Positions 1-8,988 of a stretch of DNA of 28,799 bases are shown one piece after another. Numbering within the stretch: position 1 is the first letter of the stretch; every line of letters begins with the position of its first letter. The stretch comes from a virus: the IMG/VR virus record IMGVR_UViG_3300022859_000014, positions 1 to 28,799 of that record. One strand, given 5' to 3'. Position numbers and translations under genes: made by a program. The notes beneath the pieces are model-generated. The model ran no database searches. It was not told the origin of the DNA and worked only from the letters and a program-made list of their open reading frames with translations.

Positions 1-664
1 CAATTACTTCCAAAGGAGTCTGTGGTGCGGTCGTCCCAATCCCCACATTCCCATTATCCAATACTGTAAACTTCTCTGCATCTGCAGAATCTGCCACAGA
101 GAAAGCTTTTCCAGTTCCTGTGCCACTTCCTTTTATTGAAAGTTTTGCTGATGGAGAGACTGTCCCAATCCCAACATTCCCACCACCTCTGGCAAGAAGA
201 ACATTGTCAGTAACATAATGATTGATTGATGCTGATTTTCCTGCTGAATCCATAATTAACCAACCATCAGAAGCCCCTGCTTTAATACTAGGAGAACCTG
301 ATACTCTGTCTATTAAAAGTGCATTACCTGATGCTGGTGTTATGTGAAGTTTTGCTGATGGAGAGGCTGTCCCAATCCCGACGTTGCCATTAGTACAGTT
401 CACATTGAAATATGAACCTATTTGAAAGGCTAGACCTGAACACACACCTGATGAGTAGATAGGGGAAACTATTGCACCTGATGTTGTTGTGCCTGATACT
501 GTGAGGTTGCCGAGGATGTTTATATTCTGGTCTACACCATTAACTTTAGCTGGGGTTATTACACCAGCAGTTGTTGAAGTTGCAAGCCAAGGCACAGCTG
601 TTATTGCGTGTGCTTGGAATGGGAAGAGTGCTATTGCGAGTAATATAATAAGTAGTTTGTTCAT
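1..664 (-). CDS. Secreted-type tail fibre protein with NVGIGT repeats, C-terminus beyond window
   Basis: This frame is open from the ATG at 664 to the left edge, giving 221 visible residues with no stop. The first 20 residues (MNKLLIILLAIALFPFQAHA) look like a classical Sec signal peptide: Lys at position 3, a hydrophobic core, and an AHA cleavage site. The remainder is Thr/Ser/Gly-rich beta-type sequence with three copies of NVGIGT followed by SPSAKL or APQTPL. That motif is common in phage tail fibres and bacterial surface proteins, often just before an intramolecular chaperone domain, which could lie beyond the edge. The gene starts one base after the stop of the collagen-like gene, so the two are probably translated together. 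A signal peptide on a virion protein is odd. A secreted host-surface protein is the alternative. Receptor binding is inferred from family and position only. Confidence 0.75.
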   Translation of the reverse strand, partial: MNKLLIILLAIALFPFQAHAITAVPWLATSTTAGVITPAKVNGVDQNINILGNLTVSGTTTSGAIVSPIYSSGVCSGLAFQIGSYFNVNCTNGNVGIGTASPSAKLHITPASGNALLIDRVSGSPSIKAGASDGWLIMDSAGKSASINHYVTDNVLLARGGGNVGIGTVSPSAKLSIKGSGTGTGKAFSVADSADAEKFTVLDNGNVGIGTTAPQTPLEVI

Positions 665-665
665 G

Positions 666-1355
666 TTAAATTGAAAATATGCTAAATGTCGGTGCTACGT
701 CTAAGGTAGCAACGTTTCCTGATAATGTGAATCCGTCACCATTTATAATCGTGCGGCCTTGGTCTACTATGATAACTGTTGGAGCATTTGTGAATGTGAA
801 TGTTTGATTCATGCCGTCTATTGTACCTGTTGGTATTTGAGCATTAGCAGATATACCGGAAATAACCCATGTTCCTGATGAGTCTTTTGTGACTGAAATA
901 TTTGCCCCTGCCCTTATTGGTGTTTCAATAAACCCGCCACGCTCAACTATAATCCTTTCCATTGTCTTAGGAAGATTTTTAATAAGACTAGCATCAAGCT
1001 TATCCACTTTTAAATCTTCTTCCAACTTACGTCTGATTTGTTTAGGTGTATCAGAAGAACCATCTTTACCATCACTACCGTCTTTACCGTCTGAACCGTC
1101 TCTACCATCACGACCATCTCTACCATCCTGCCCATCTTGACCCTCCTGTCCGTCTTTCCCATCTTTACCATTAATTCCATTATCCCCCTTATCACCTTTA
1201 TCACCATTTAAACCTGATTCCCCTTTTCTAACATAACCCTCAATCATATACCCTTTATCAGAAAGGTTTTTTATGATTTCCTCTTTATTAAGATTATCTG
1301 GTGATTCGTCTATAATCTTCTTTATTTCACTTTTTGTTAAAAACTTTACAGGCAT
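666..1355 (-). CDS. Collagen-like fibre protein
   Basis: A 229-residue protein with three parts. Residues 1-44 are a charged, helical N-terminus that is probably a trimerisation or attachment segment. Residues 45-101 form 19 uninterrupted Gly-X-Y triplets of the GKD, GQD, GRD and GSD type. Residues 102-229 are a beta-rich C-terminal domain. The collagen-like part contains no proline, so a triple helix would have to be held by charged Lys/Arg-Asp pairs, as proposed for bacterial and phage collagens that lack hydroxyproline. Phage collagen-like proteins are usually tail-fibre shafts, and the neighbouring genes are other fibre candidates. The start overlaps the stop of the upstream gene by one base (TAATG), suggesting coupled translation. 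A fibre role is inferred; the repeats are seen directly. Confidence 0.8.
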   Translation of the reverse strand: MPVKFLTKSEIKKIIDESPDNLNKEEIIKNLSDKGYMIEGYVRKGESGLNGDKGDKGDNGINGKDGKDGQEGQDGQDGRDGRDGRDGSDGKDGSDGKDGSSDTPKQIRRKLEEDLKVDKLDASLIKNLPKTMERIIVERGGFIETPIRAGANISVTKDSSGTWVISGISANAQIPTGTIDGMNQTFTFTNAPTVIIVDQGRTIINGDGFTLSGNVATLDVAPTFSIFSI

Positions 1356-2722
1356 TATAGTCCTAGGTTATTTAAGTAATCTTGTTCTGGTGATAATGCA
1401 TTAGGCACATTTAATGCACCTCCGACTTGTGTTGGTATATTTCTACCCTGTGTAGCAATTCCTGTTTTTAATACATCCAATCCTCCTGACAATCCCCCAC
1501 CCACAGCAGGACCAACACTTGCACCAATCGCTGTACCGAACCAAGGGTTTATCATTGAACCAAGATATGCACCCATCGCACCTGACGCTATCTTTCCAAA
1601 GAATCCTATATTGTTTTTATTCTTTGTAATATCAAGTATCTTCTTTGCGTTGATTCCGCTAGCATAGTTCTGGTTGAAAGCTCTGATGTCTTTGTTGTTT
1701 ATTTTAATACCTGCATTTTTCAAAGCTTCTGAAAGACTGTTGTATGCAATTTGTCCAACCTGTTCATTAACAGGGTCAAGCACAAGGTTACCTTGTTTAT
1801 CGTAGGACTTTTTGAAAGAAGAACGCTTAAAGTTATTTAATCTATCTACTGGTATTTCATTTGGGAACAGTTCGATTCGTGCTTTTGTTTTATCAATCTT
1901 TCTCTGTATCTGTAATAGATTAACATCATCAGCAAATAAGTCAGACGCTTTTAATTCATCTAGACCTTGGACAAGAGATTGTTTTGGAACAGTTACATCT
2001 TTACCAGCCTTTTGAAGAGTTCTTTCTATTTGTGCCTCATATCCGTCTAATATGTTCTGAGTTTTTTGAGCTCTACTTGTAGCGGTTCCCACTACCTTGT
2101 TTTCAGATAACCATTGAGAAGCATTGTTTACGCTTTCGCCCATTTTACTTGCTTGTGTTGGACTAAGTTTGAATGTACTTTTTTGAACGATATTTCTAAG
2201 AGCTGGGGATACTTTGTTTAATGCACTTACTTCATTAAGCACATTAGCTTTGCCTAAAAGACCTGTTGCTCCACTTATGATACCGAGCAAATCAGCACCG
2301 AATCCAAAAGGGTCGTTTGTAGCGGTTAGTTGTGCTTTTTCTAGTGTTCCGTATCGTTGTTTATAAAAGTCAACAACTGAATCAAAAGACTGTTCCCTTC
2401 CCTGTTGTCCTGGTATCAATTTTTGAACCGCACCAAGTCCTATTGAACCTATGCTTTTTACTGTATCTATTGGATTTGCCATCGCACCAACCAAACCCTT
2501 TCCAACATTATAAAGAGAACTTGGAACATTACCTAGAGACTTTAAACCAGCCTGTGCTGGATTCTCTTGTCCTGTTGCAGGAAATGTTGGAGCATTTTGT
2601 TGCTGTGATATTTGTGCATCACTTGGACCCTGAGGAACATTACCTTGCTCAAAAGAAACTATCTGTTCTACAGATAACCCTTTACTATAAAGCTCGTTGA
2701 ATTGTTCCTGTGTTAATGCCAT
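1355..2722 (-). CDS. Virion protein of unknown function, possible ejection protein
   Basis: A 455-residue protein that I cannot assign to a family. The N-terminus (MALTQEQFNELYSKGLS) is helical, followed by a Pro/Gln-rich linker. The middle is long amphipathic helix with many Lys, Asn and Gln residues. Around residues 375-420 there is a Gly/Ala-rich hydrophobic stretch (GAMGAYLGSMINPWFGTAIG and on), which resembles a glycine-zipper or membrane-inserting hairpin. It sits between the 700-residue internal-protein-like gene and the fibre genes, with a one-base gap upstream. A membrane-active segment in a virion protein next to a putative ejection protein fits a role in passing DNA through the host envelope, but that is inference from composition and position. 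Confidence 0.6.
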   Translation of the reverse strand: MALTQEQFNELYSKGLSVEQIVSFEQGNVPQGPSDAQISQQQNAPTFPATGQENPAQAGLKSLGNVPSSLYNVGKGLVGAMANPIDTVKSIGSIGLGAVQKLIPGQQGREQSFDSVVDFYKQRYGTLEKAQLTATNDPFGFGADLLGIISGATGLLGKANVLNEVSALNKVSPALRNIVQKSTFKLSPTQASKMGESVNNASQWLSENKVVGTATSRAQKTQNILDGYEAQIERTLQKAGKDVTVPKQSLVQGLDELKASDLFADDVNLLQIQRKIDKTKARIELFPNEIPVDRLNNFKRSSFKKSYDKQGNLVLDPVNEQVGQIAYNSLSEALKNAGIKINNKDIRAFNQNYASGINAKKILDITKNKNNIGFFGKIASGAMGAYLGSMINPWFGTAIGASVGPAVGGGLSGGLDVLKTGIATQGRNIPTQVGGALNVPNALSPEQDYLNNLGL

Positions 2723-2723
2723 A

Positions 2724-4826
2724 TTATTTTGCTATCATCTGCTGATAAAGTGCATACGCTTGTGCTTGGTCCATTCCTTGATTTTGGTTTGTTGGGGTTA
2801 CTTGTATCTGTTGTGAGGTTGAAGAAGTATCTCTTATCACATAAGAACTTGGAATACCAAAGGCTGCAGCTCTTTCTGAATATGTCTTATTTGTTGATTC
2901 TTGTTGTTGTTTTGCTGAATTAAATAGTGCTGTAGACCTATTAACAAAGTCATCTCTTTGTGTTTGAGATAATCTTTCTCCTGTCCTTACACTATTATAT
3001 TTAGCTCTAACTATATCTGATATACTTCCAGAGTTTTGTGCTGTAGCAAATTCCCCTTCTCTAACAGTTGAACCTGGGTCAAGAACTTTCATGTAGTTGA
3101 ATATCAAAGCTAGGTCTCCCGCTGCTGATGGGTTTTTTGCCGATGCAATTACTCTATTGTAAGCATCTCTTTGTGCAAAGTAGCCTCCAGATGCTTTTTC
3201 AAAATCATCTGAAAGTTTGAAAGCTGCTTGCTGTTGTGCTGGGCTTAAATCACCTGTTATTGAAGCCTTGCCAACTCCAGATGTTTTCCAAATAACTTTA
3301 CCTGTATTCTTATCAATACCGCTAACATTACCCGCTGAGTCAGTTTCTGTGATGATAGATAGTTCAGGACTTTTAGATGAATCTTTTGCTTTTCTTATAA
3401 CCTCAGCAGAAACACCTGTTGCATTAGCATATTTATTTATATCTGCTTCTGTAAATGCTCCAATAGCACCCGAGTCCATAAATAGTTTAAGTTTAGACAG
3501 TTCTTGCTGTTGTGCGTTCTCATTAGCATTTTGAGAAAATTCTACGATACCAAAAGCACGATTAACGATTTTATCTTGGTCTGAAATTGATTGATTAGTT
3601 AATTCTAACTGATTCAGGAAACCTTCAAGAACGGTCTTTTGTTTCTCCTGTACTTGTTCTAGTCTTCGTGAAGCGAGAGCTTTAGGAAGGTTAGGGTTAT
3701 TTTTAATATCATCTAATATAGGAGAATAAGCTTGATTAAGAGCTTGTATATTTTTAATAACATCTAAACGAGATGTTTGTAATTCTGCAAGGTTAGTATT
3801 TTGTGCTTTGAACTCATCAAGAGCTTGACGAACTCCGAACGGGTCTCCAGAAGCTTCTGCAAAAGCAGACTGTTCTGGTGTGTCTACAATAGGATTTTGT
3901 GGTGTTGGAGATTGTGAATCTATAAGCTGTCGAGATAAAGCGAAAGCTTGGTCTATGTTTTGATTAAGTGAGGCAACATCACTAGAAGTCAAAGCCTCTG
4001 GTGTGTTGATTAGTTTATTTAAAAGCCCTTTTGTTGCCTCAAGGTTACCTACATTTATTGAACCACTTGGAACATTAACACCTAACTGTGCCTGGGGTTG
4101 TATTCCTGAAACATTAGGAAGTACAGGTGCTTGTGCCTGACTACCTGTTTGTTGTGAAATTGTTCGTATACCATTAGCTTGGTCTTGTTTTTTTGTTGCT
4201 TTATCTTGTGATGGTACTGCTGTTGTGCCAATAGGATTAAATACACCAGAGCCACCCATACTAAATGGTGTTATTCCTGATGCACCAGTTGCTGGTGTTG
4301 AAGATATTGATAGTCCCCCACCACCAAATCCACTTAAACCAGAGAAAGCTGTTTTTGGTGTAACTAACTGGTCGGCTCCAAATTCACTAGATATTTTATA
4401 TTGCTGACCGACATCTCTATTACTAACTCTTCCGTATTGGTCTGTTGCCCCTTTAATTGTAGTAGAAGGTCTGGAAACTGTATTTAAGTAATCTAGTGAT
4501 GTTTGATTTTTACTTTGAGTATATTCAGGAGTTGGTGTGAAGTACTGAGGAACAGTAGATTGATATGTTTGATTTTGTGCTGGTTGTGGAATTGTTGATT
4601 GATACTGAGGTGCTGGTGCGATTGATTGAAATTGAGTCTGACTTGATGTCGGTGCAGGTGCAGGTGCAGGTACTTGAGATTGGTAAACACTTGCGGCATT
4701 CGAAGAACCTCCACTAAAAGCATTTGATAATGTAGAACCAACATTATTAACAGTGTTATAAACACCAGAAACTGCTTTCTTTCCTAAATCCATTATTGAC
4801 GAGCCTAAGTTTGAGAAGAAGTTCAT
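2724..4826 (-). CDS. Large internal virion (ejection-like) protein
   Basis: A 700-residue protein. The first 35 residues (MNFFSNLGSSIMDLGKKAVS and on) form an amphipathic segment. Residues up to about 300 are low-complexity, rich in Pro, Gln, Ser and Thr, with a PAPAPAPTSS stretch. From about 300 the protein becomes helical. Near residues 570-600 lies a block reading NYMKVLDPGSTVREGEFATA. In my recollection, similar K-LDPGS-VRE-E blocks occur in large internal or ejection proteins of short-tailed phages. I therefore suggest an internal virion protein released with the DNA. A tape-measure role is the alternative but seems less likely without visible tail-tube genes. A possible promoter lies just upstream, so the gene may be partly independent of the genes before it. 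Confidence 0.6.
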   Translation of the reverse strand: MNFFSNLGSSIMDLGKKAVSGVYNTVNNVGSTLSNAFSGGSSNAASVYQSQVPAPAPAPTSSQTQFQSIAPAPQYQSTIPQPAQNQTYQSTVPQYFTPTPEYTQSKNQTSLDYLNTVSRPSTTIKGATDQYGRVSNRDVGQQYKISSEFGADQLVTPKTAFSGLSGFGGGGLSISSTPATGASGITPFSMGGSGVFNPIGTTAVPSQDKATKKQDQANGIRTISQQTGSQAQAPVLPNVSGIQPQAQLGVNVPSGSINVGNLEATKGLLNKLINTPEALTSSDVASLNQNIDQAFALSRQLIDSQSPTPQNPIVDTPEQSAFAEASGDPFGVRQALDEFKAQNTNLAELQTSRLDVIKNIQALNQAYSPILDDIKNNPNLPKALASRRLEQVQEKQKTVLEGFLNQLELTNQSISDQDKIVNRAFGIVEFSQNANENAQQQELSKLKLFMDSGAIGAFTEADINKYANATGVSAEVIRKAKDSSKSPELSIITETDSAGNVSGIDKNTGKVIWKTSGVGKASITGDLSPAQQQAAFKLSDDFEKASGGYFAQRDAYNRVIASAKNPSAAGDLALIFNYMKVLDPGSTVREGEFATAQNSGSISDIVRAKYNSVRTGERLSQTQRDDFVNRSTALFNSAKQQQESTNKTYSERAAAFGIPSSYVIRDTSSTSQQIQVTPTNQNQGMDQAQAYALYQQMIAK

Positions 4827-4839
4827 ATTTTGTAAATAT

Positions 4840-4868
4840 ATTATATCGTAAATTTCGTGTTAAGTCTA
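4840..4868 (-). promoter_or_regulatory. Possible promoter for the 700-residue virion gene
   Basis: On the minus strand, TATAAT lies at 4845-4840 and TAGACT (4 of 6 to TTGACA) at 4868-4863, with exactly 17 bp between them. The element falls in one of the longer gaps of the leftward structural block (39 bp). The expected start of transcription is about 7 nt before the ATG at 4826, so the mRNA leader would be very short. The region is AT-rich, so a chance match is possible. Confidence 0.4.
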
Positions 4869-6035
4869 CAAAACTGCTACCTGTAATGTAGAACCTGTTA
4901 AGCCAGCTGTACCTGCCACACCATCATTAGCTGGACCTGCTCCGTTATATCCAACACCCCCTCCTGCACCACCTGTACTAGCAGAACCTCCGAGTGATTG
5001 TAGTGTTCCAGACCCACCATAAGTACCATAAACAAGAATTGCAACACCGCCAGCCCCGCCTGCTCCTCCACCTCCTCCACCTCCGCACGATATATTACCA
5101 AATGAAGGGCTACCAAAACATCCACCATTACCACCGTTGCCACCATTACCACCGTTGCACTCTATTGCCCCGTTATTAACAATCTTTGCAGCAAAAATGA
5201 CAATGAATCCTCCTGTGGCTCCTGAACCACCACCTCCACCACCACCTCCTCCTTCGAGTGTTGTATTGTTTGCAGAACCAGCTCCACCACCACCTCCAGA
5301 ACCAGATGATGCTGAGTTTGTTAAGGATGTTATGCTTGGTTGAGTATCTAGTAAATAATACGCTGCCTGAGGAGAACGGGGTTCGTTAAATACTGTTCCT
5401 GTTTTTGAGCCCCCATTTCCTCCTGTACCGCCAGCATTTGTTGTTGCACCCACAGTTCCTCCTGCACCACCACCACCTCCACCAGAACCTGCTGAACCTA
5501 AAGACTTTGCAGAATCCGAACCAGCGGTTGCACTTGAACCATTTGAACTACCTCCGTCTCCACCTGTTCCTCCTGTTCCTCCAACCTTTCCTATAAGTCC
5601 AGGTGGTAGTGAACCCGAACTCTGTGATATTGCACCCGCAGTTCCTCCTGTACCGCCAGCATTTGTTGTTGCATCGCCTTCAGCCCCTGTTCCTCCTGTA
5701 CCTCCGTTGCCTCCGTTTGAAGAAATCGTACCATTGTTAGTTACAAGGTTTTTTACAAAAATACGATAACCGCTTGGACTTAATGTAAATCCACTACCAA
5801 CAATTAAGTTCTCGTAAAACATATCCCTTGAAAGAGAAGTGTTGCTTGATATTGTTACATTACCATCAGAACCATCTCCGTAAATGTTTGCACGAGTTGC
5901 ATTTCTTAAAGCAGAAGAAGATATACCTGCTAGGTTGCGAGGGTTTAATCCTGATAGCTGATTCTCTAAATCAAGTAACTTTTGTTTGATTATTGCCATC
6001 TCATCCTGTCCTGTTGAAAATATATCTTCTGCCAT
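4866..6035 (-). CDS. Glycine-rich tail fibre / adhesin protein
   Basis: A 389-residue protein. Residues 1-50 are helical and probably the assembly end. Residues 50-105 are beta-rich (FYENLIVGSGFTLSPSGYRI). From about 105 to the end, many Gly-rich runs (GGNGGTGGTG, GGGGGGGGG) alternate with short hydrophobic beta strands such as GGFIVIFAAKIV and GVAILVYGTY. This pattern matches glycine-rich tail-fibre tips and adhesins of the polyglycine-II sandwich type, in which variable loops between Gly-rich strands bind the host receptor. The gene lies two bases from its upstream neighbour. The receptor-binding role is inferred from composition. Its repeats make it a likely hot spot for recombination. Confidence 0.75.
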   Translation of the reverse strand: MAEDIFSTGQDEMAIIKQKLLDLENQLSGLNPRNLAGISSSALRNATRANIYGDGSDGNVTISSNTSLSRDMFYENLIVGSGFTLSPSGYRIFVKNLVTNNGTISSNGGNGGTGGTGAEGDATTNAGGTGGTAGAISQSSGSLPPGLIGKVGGTGGTGGDGGSSNGSSATAGSDSAKSLGSAGSGGGGGGAGGTVGATTNAGGTGGNGGSKTGTVFNEPRSPQAAYYLLDTQPSITSLTNSASSGSGGGGGAGSANNTTLEGGGGGGGGGSGATGGFIVIFAAKIVNNGAIECNGGNGGNGGNGGCFGSPSFGNISCGGGGGGGAGGAGGVAILVYGTYGGSGTLQSLGGSASTGGAGGGVGYNGAGPANDGVAGTAGLTGSTLQVAVL

Positions 6036-6036
6036 A

Positions 6037-7575
6037 TTATTTTGGTGATGGTAAATCGTCTTCGGTTATCTTCATAAGTACCGCAGTAAGTTTTGGAGAA
6101 GAAGAACCGTTAGATGTTATTTGGAATTTACACTTAAATACTTTTTTTCGTGCGTGTCCTGTTACTTTGTAATCACCCACTACTGCTGAAGTTGTGTTAA
6201 GTGATGTACCGTCTTCTCTGAAGTATTCTGTATATGAACCATAATCAGAAGCGATAGAAAAGTTTATGTCAGTTGAAGCTGGCATTGGCTGAACACATAC
6301 ATATGCTCTTGTTAATGATTTGTTTGTTGAAGGGTCATCATTATCTATAATTACAGATTCATATATTGCATTTGAACTGCGGGTAGGGGAGTTAAGTGTT
6401 TTACAGGTAGTTCCGGTATTTGTCCCATTATCAGAATAGATACCATAAAAGTTAGGACCTAATGTGAATAGGGAAATAGGAGTATGTAATGAGTAATCAC
6501 TTGTGTGATAGCGTTTTGAAAGTATATATGCGATTGGTTTATCGTTATCTAATTGACCGATAGCATAAACACCCGACTTGTCTGTTTTCCATAATCCGAA
6601 GTATAGGATTGTGTCTTTAACCGCTACTGTTTTAGAAGATGAGATTGCTTGTGTTGTTGTTTCGGTTGCAACATTATCTATAACAATACCTGGTAATTCT
6701 ATTGGAACAGCACCTTGAAAAGCACCAGAGAGTTGATACATTCTCCCTGTTCCGTTTATTGCAGTAAAAAACTTAATAGTTTCTTTATGGTTTATAATCC
6801 ATTGAGGTCCACCAGAAGGAATATCAAAAGAGTCATCAAACTGAGTTGGTGATGTTAAGTCCCACCAAAAGCCTTTGCAGAAGTTTACATTTATATTTAT
6901 ATTACGAGCTAGGATTATTCCTGAACTAGCGGCGATACCAATATCAACGGAAGTCCATTCGTTAGGCATTTCAAAAGCATCTTCTGTGAAAACACCATCT
7001 TTATCCACCTTTGAAATATATTTACCATTAGTTATCAAAAGCTCTCCGAAAACTATCCTCAAAGAGATTTTATCATTTGTACCATCTAACTGAGTTAATG
7101 TTCCTACGGTAGCATCTGCATCTCCTGTTATGTCGTATCTCCTAAGCAATACAGTCGTACCTGATGTTTTTGTACAGTAATAAAGGTAGTTTGTGTTAGA
7201 TTCTGTTGTTTTAAAGAACTGAACAGGGGATACGGAATAGGCTAGGTTTGTTGCATCTGCAGATGTAAAAAGAGTTGATAGGGTAGACGGGTTAGTAGCT
7301 GAACCTGTAGCTGCAGATAGTATTCTAACTTTATCCCCAGCAGTCTCTTTTCCATAAGCATAAACAGTATCATCTGTTCCTGATGTGTAATCATATATTT
7401 CGGTTGTAGCTGGTAGAGCGTAGTTAGAAAATATCTGTTCAGCACGAACCCAGTCAGCGTTACTAAAAATATCTATTTCTTCCACATTAGAGGCAACTCC
7501 AATAGTCTTGGATTTATCATCTCTTGTATTTCCTCCGTAGAACTTATTTATTATCTTTAGTTTTTCTTTTGCCAT
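6037..7575 (-). CDS. Virion protein with repeated beta structure, possible tail hub or stopper
   Basis: A 512-residue protein beginning MAKEKLKIINKFYGGNTRDD. Short hydrophobic beta strands separated by Gly/Asn/Asp turns run through the whole length (DTVYAYGKE, NYLYYCTKTSG, GELLITNGKYIS, GPNFYGIYSDNG), consistent with a beta-propeller. No catalytic motif is visible. Proteins of this size and composition near the adaptor and fibre genes of short-tailed phages often form the tail hub or nozzle, but I cannot identify a family. It is followed at two bases by the glycine-rich fibre gene and lies six bases after the lectin-like gene, so it belongs to the same transcription unit. Confidence 0.6.
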   Translation of the reverse strand: MAKEKLKIINKFYGGNTRDDKSKTIGVASNVEEIDIFSNADWVRAEQIFSNYALPATTEIYDYTSGTDDTVYAYGKETAGDKVRILSAATGSATNPSTLSTLFTSADATNLAYSVSPVQFFKTTESNTNYLYYCTKTSGTTVLLRRYDITGDADATVGTLTQLDGTNDKISLRIVFGELLITNGKYISKVDKDGVFTEDAFEMPNEWTSVDIGIAASSGIILARNININVNFCKGFWWDLTSPTQFDDSFDIPSGGPQWIINHKETIKFFTAINGTGRMYQLSGAFQGAVPIELPGIVIDNVATETTTQAISSSKTVAVKDTILYFGLWKTDKSGVYAIGQLDNDKPIAYILSKRYHTSDYSLHTPISLFTLGPNFYGIYSDNGTNTGTTCKTLNSPTRSSNAIYESVIIDNDDPSTNKSLTRAYVCVQPMPASTDINFSIASDYGSYTEYFREDGTSLNTTSAVVGDYKVTGHARKKVFKCKFQITSNGSSSPKLTAVLMKITEDDLPSPK

Positions 7576-7581
7576 AATATT

Positions 7582-8304
7582 TTATACTCCCATCATTGAT
7601 AGTGTTCCACCTTTAACAAGTGAAGGGAATGGATATTGCAGTCCCATACCTCCATTGTAGAGTTCAGTAACTTCTCCTGAAGTAAGCTCTCTTGACCACA
7701 CTCCAACCTCATCTAACATACCGTCTAGGTCAAATGTAGACCCGTCTCTGTTACCTACTTGGAAGTTTTTTGTACTTTGAATTGATGATGAAAGAGAATC
7801 TGAAGATGTACTTTTAGAAACAGGTGAGCCATTTATGTATAGTGTGAACCCTGCAACATTCGAGGCAGTAGATTTTGTTAATACAATATGAACCCAAGTG
7901 TCTACACTATAAACAGGACTGCTACTGTCGAAAGATAGTACATTTGAACTCCCCGACCAGTCTATTCTTAGTTTTCCTGTATCTAATGTATACATTGAAT
8001 ATCCTGCAAAGTTAGGAGAACCTGTACCATTTTGATGTGTGACAATCATTCCATTCTGAGAAAGAGAGTTTTTCTTCATCCACACAGAAAATGAACAAGC
8101 GTCAGTTCTTTCAAAATTGAAGTTGTTGTATGCTACAGCCAATCTATCTGCTGATGAAGTAAAAACACCTCCATTACTTATTTTTCCTGTAGTATATGTA
8201 ACGTTAGAATTGGTAATAGTATTACCATTACCAGTGGCGTCACTCGCATTTCCACTGCTTTCGTCTAGTTTCCAGTATGCGACTATGTTATCTGTTAGTG
8301 CCAT
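7582..8304 (-). CDS. LamG / concanavalin A-like lectin-domain virion protein
   Basis: A 240-residue protein that is nearly all one laminin-G-like jelly-roll domain. Recognisable stretches are the opening IVAYWKLDESSGNASDATGN, the central FSVWMKK, the WVHIVLTKS strand, FTLYINGSPVS, and the closing FDLDGMLDEVGVWSRELTSG followed by EVTELYNGG. These are the usual landmarks of the family, which binds carbohydrates. The length fits a single domain with a short tail ending SLSMMGV-like. In phage genomes such domains sit on fibres, capsid decorations or adhesins. The sugar bound cannot be predicted. It lies between two virion genes with gaps of two and six bases. Confidence 0.8.
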   Translation of the reverse strand: MALTDNIVAYWKLDESSGNASDATGNGNTITNSNVTYTTGKISNGGVFTSSADRLAVAYNNFNFERTDACSFSVWMKKNSLSQNGMIVTHQNGTGSPNFAGYSMYTLDTGKLRIDWSGSSNVLSFDSSSPVYSVDTWVHIVLTKSTASNVAGFTLYINGSPVSKSTSSDSLSSSIQSTKNFQVGNRDGSTFDLDGMLDEVGVWSRELTSGEVTELYNGGMGLQYPFPSLVKGGTLSMMGV

Positions 8305-8306
8305 AG

Positions 8307-8987
8307 TTATATATTCTTAACTGCCAACATTGTTATTATTACTGATGCAACAGAAGCTGATGATGTTGCTGTCCAGTTATTATTTACGGTTGCCTGATTA
8401 TGTCCTGCTGATTCGTTTAACATAAAGCCTCGTGTTTCACCTGCTGGTACATAGATATTAAATCGTGTTGTACCTGCTGTAGCGTCTTTAAAGGATACAT
8501 TTGTTGCTGTTGCTGATGAGTTTACGACTATTACTCCATAAACATCCAAAAAAGTAGAAGCGACTGCTGTTAGTACAGTTGTTTCTGATGTAGACGATGT
8601 GATTGTGGTTATTTGTGCAACCTTTAAATCACGAATAGAACCTACTACAACTTGTTTTCCTATTTTGTCAAATACAGCATTAACCCTGTCGGCATCTGCT
8701 ACGGCTGTCGGATTTGTAGTACGAGCTTGACCTCCAACTTTTACAGGATTACCTGAATCTGCCGCATCACTTGCAACATCACCCGCTGTAGTTGATTCAA
8801 CAACAATGGGTGTGCTGTTTGCACCTGTGTTTGCTAGGGTTACATTTAAAGGTGCGTCACTTGATACATCTGTTGCTGAACCATCTGCACCTTGTGATAT
8901 TTTTACACGAGGGTAAAGTACGCCAGATATTTCGTCTGCCGCTCCTACTGACCCTGAACCTGCTGTGAAATTAAAGTTATCAGCCAT
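8307..8987 (-). CDS. Conserved-looking virion protein of unknown function
   Basis: A 226-residue protein starting MADNFNFTAGSGSVGAADEI. It is rich in Ala, Thr, Val and Ser, has almost no aromatic residues in its middle, and appears all-beta. The last 90 residues (FLDVYGVIVVNSSATATNVS, then FNIYVPAGETRGFML) look like a compact beta sandwich with no cysteines. No enzyme motif is visible. Its place between the adaptor region and the lectin-like gene suggests a decoration or tail component. I do not recognise the family and give no specific role. Confidence 0.6.
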   Translation of the reverse strand: MADNFNFTAGSGSVGAADEISGVLYPRVKISQGADGSATDVSSDAPLNVTLANTGANSTPIVVESTTAGDVASDAADSGNPVKVGGQARTTNPTAVADADRVNAVFDKIGKQVVVGSIRDLKVAQITTITSSTSETTVLTAVASTFLDVYGVIVVNSSATATNVSFKDATAGTTRFNIYVPAGETRGFMLNESAGHNQATVNNNWTATSSASVASVIITMLAVKNI

Positions 8988-8988
8988 G

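Noticed and set aside
2724-4826. Tape-measure protein
   Set aside because: Length would fit a modest tail, but no tube or assembly-chaperone genes are visible nearby and the low-complexity first half is unlike a continuous helical tape measure. Kept only as an alternative.
4898-5596. Open frames rich in Val/Leu, Pro or His opposite or beside the glycine-rich gene
   Set aside because: They are by-products of the repetitive GGN/GGA codons of the real gene; their composition is extreme and they lack independent context.
1000-7015. Further TTATCCAC matches near 1000 and 7001
   Set aside because: Both lie inside coding sequence, lack the AGG extension, and have no -10 at the 39-bp distance. They are chance matches.
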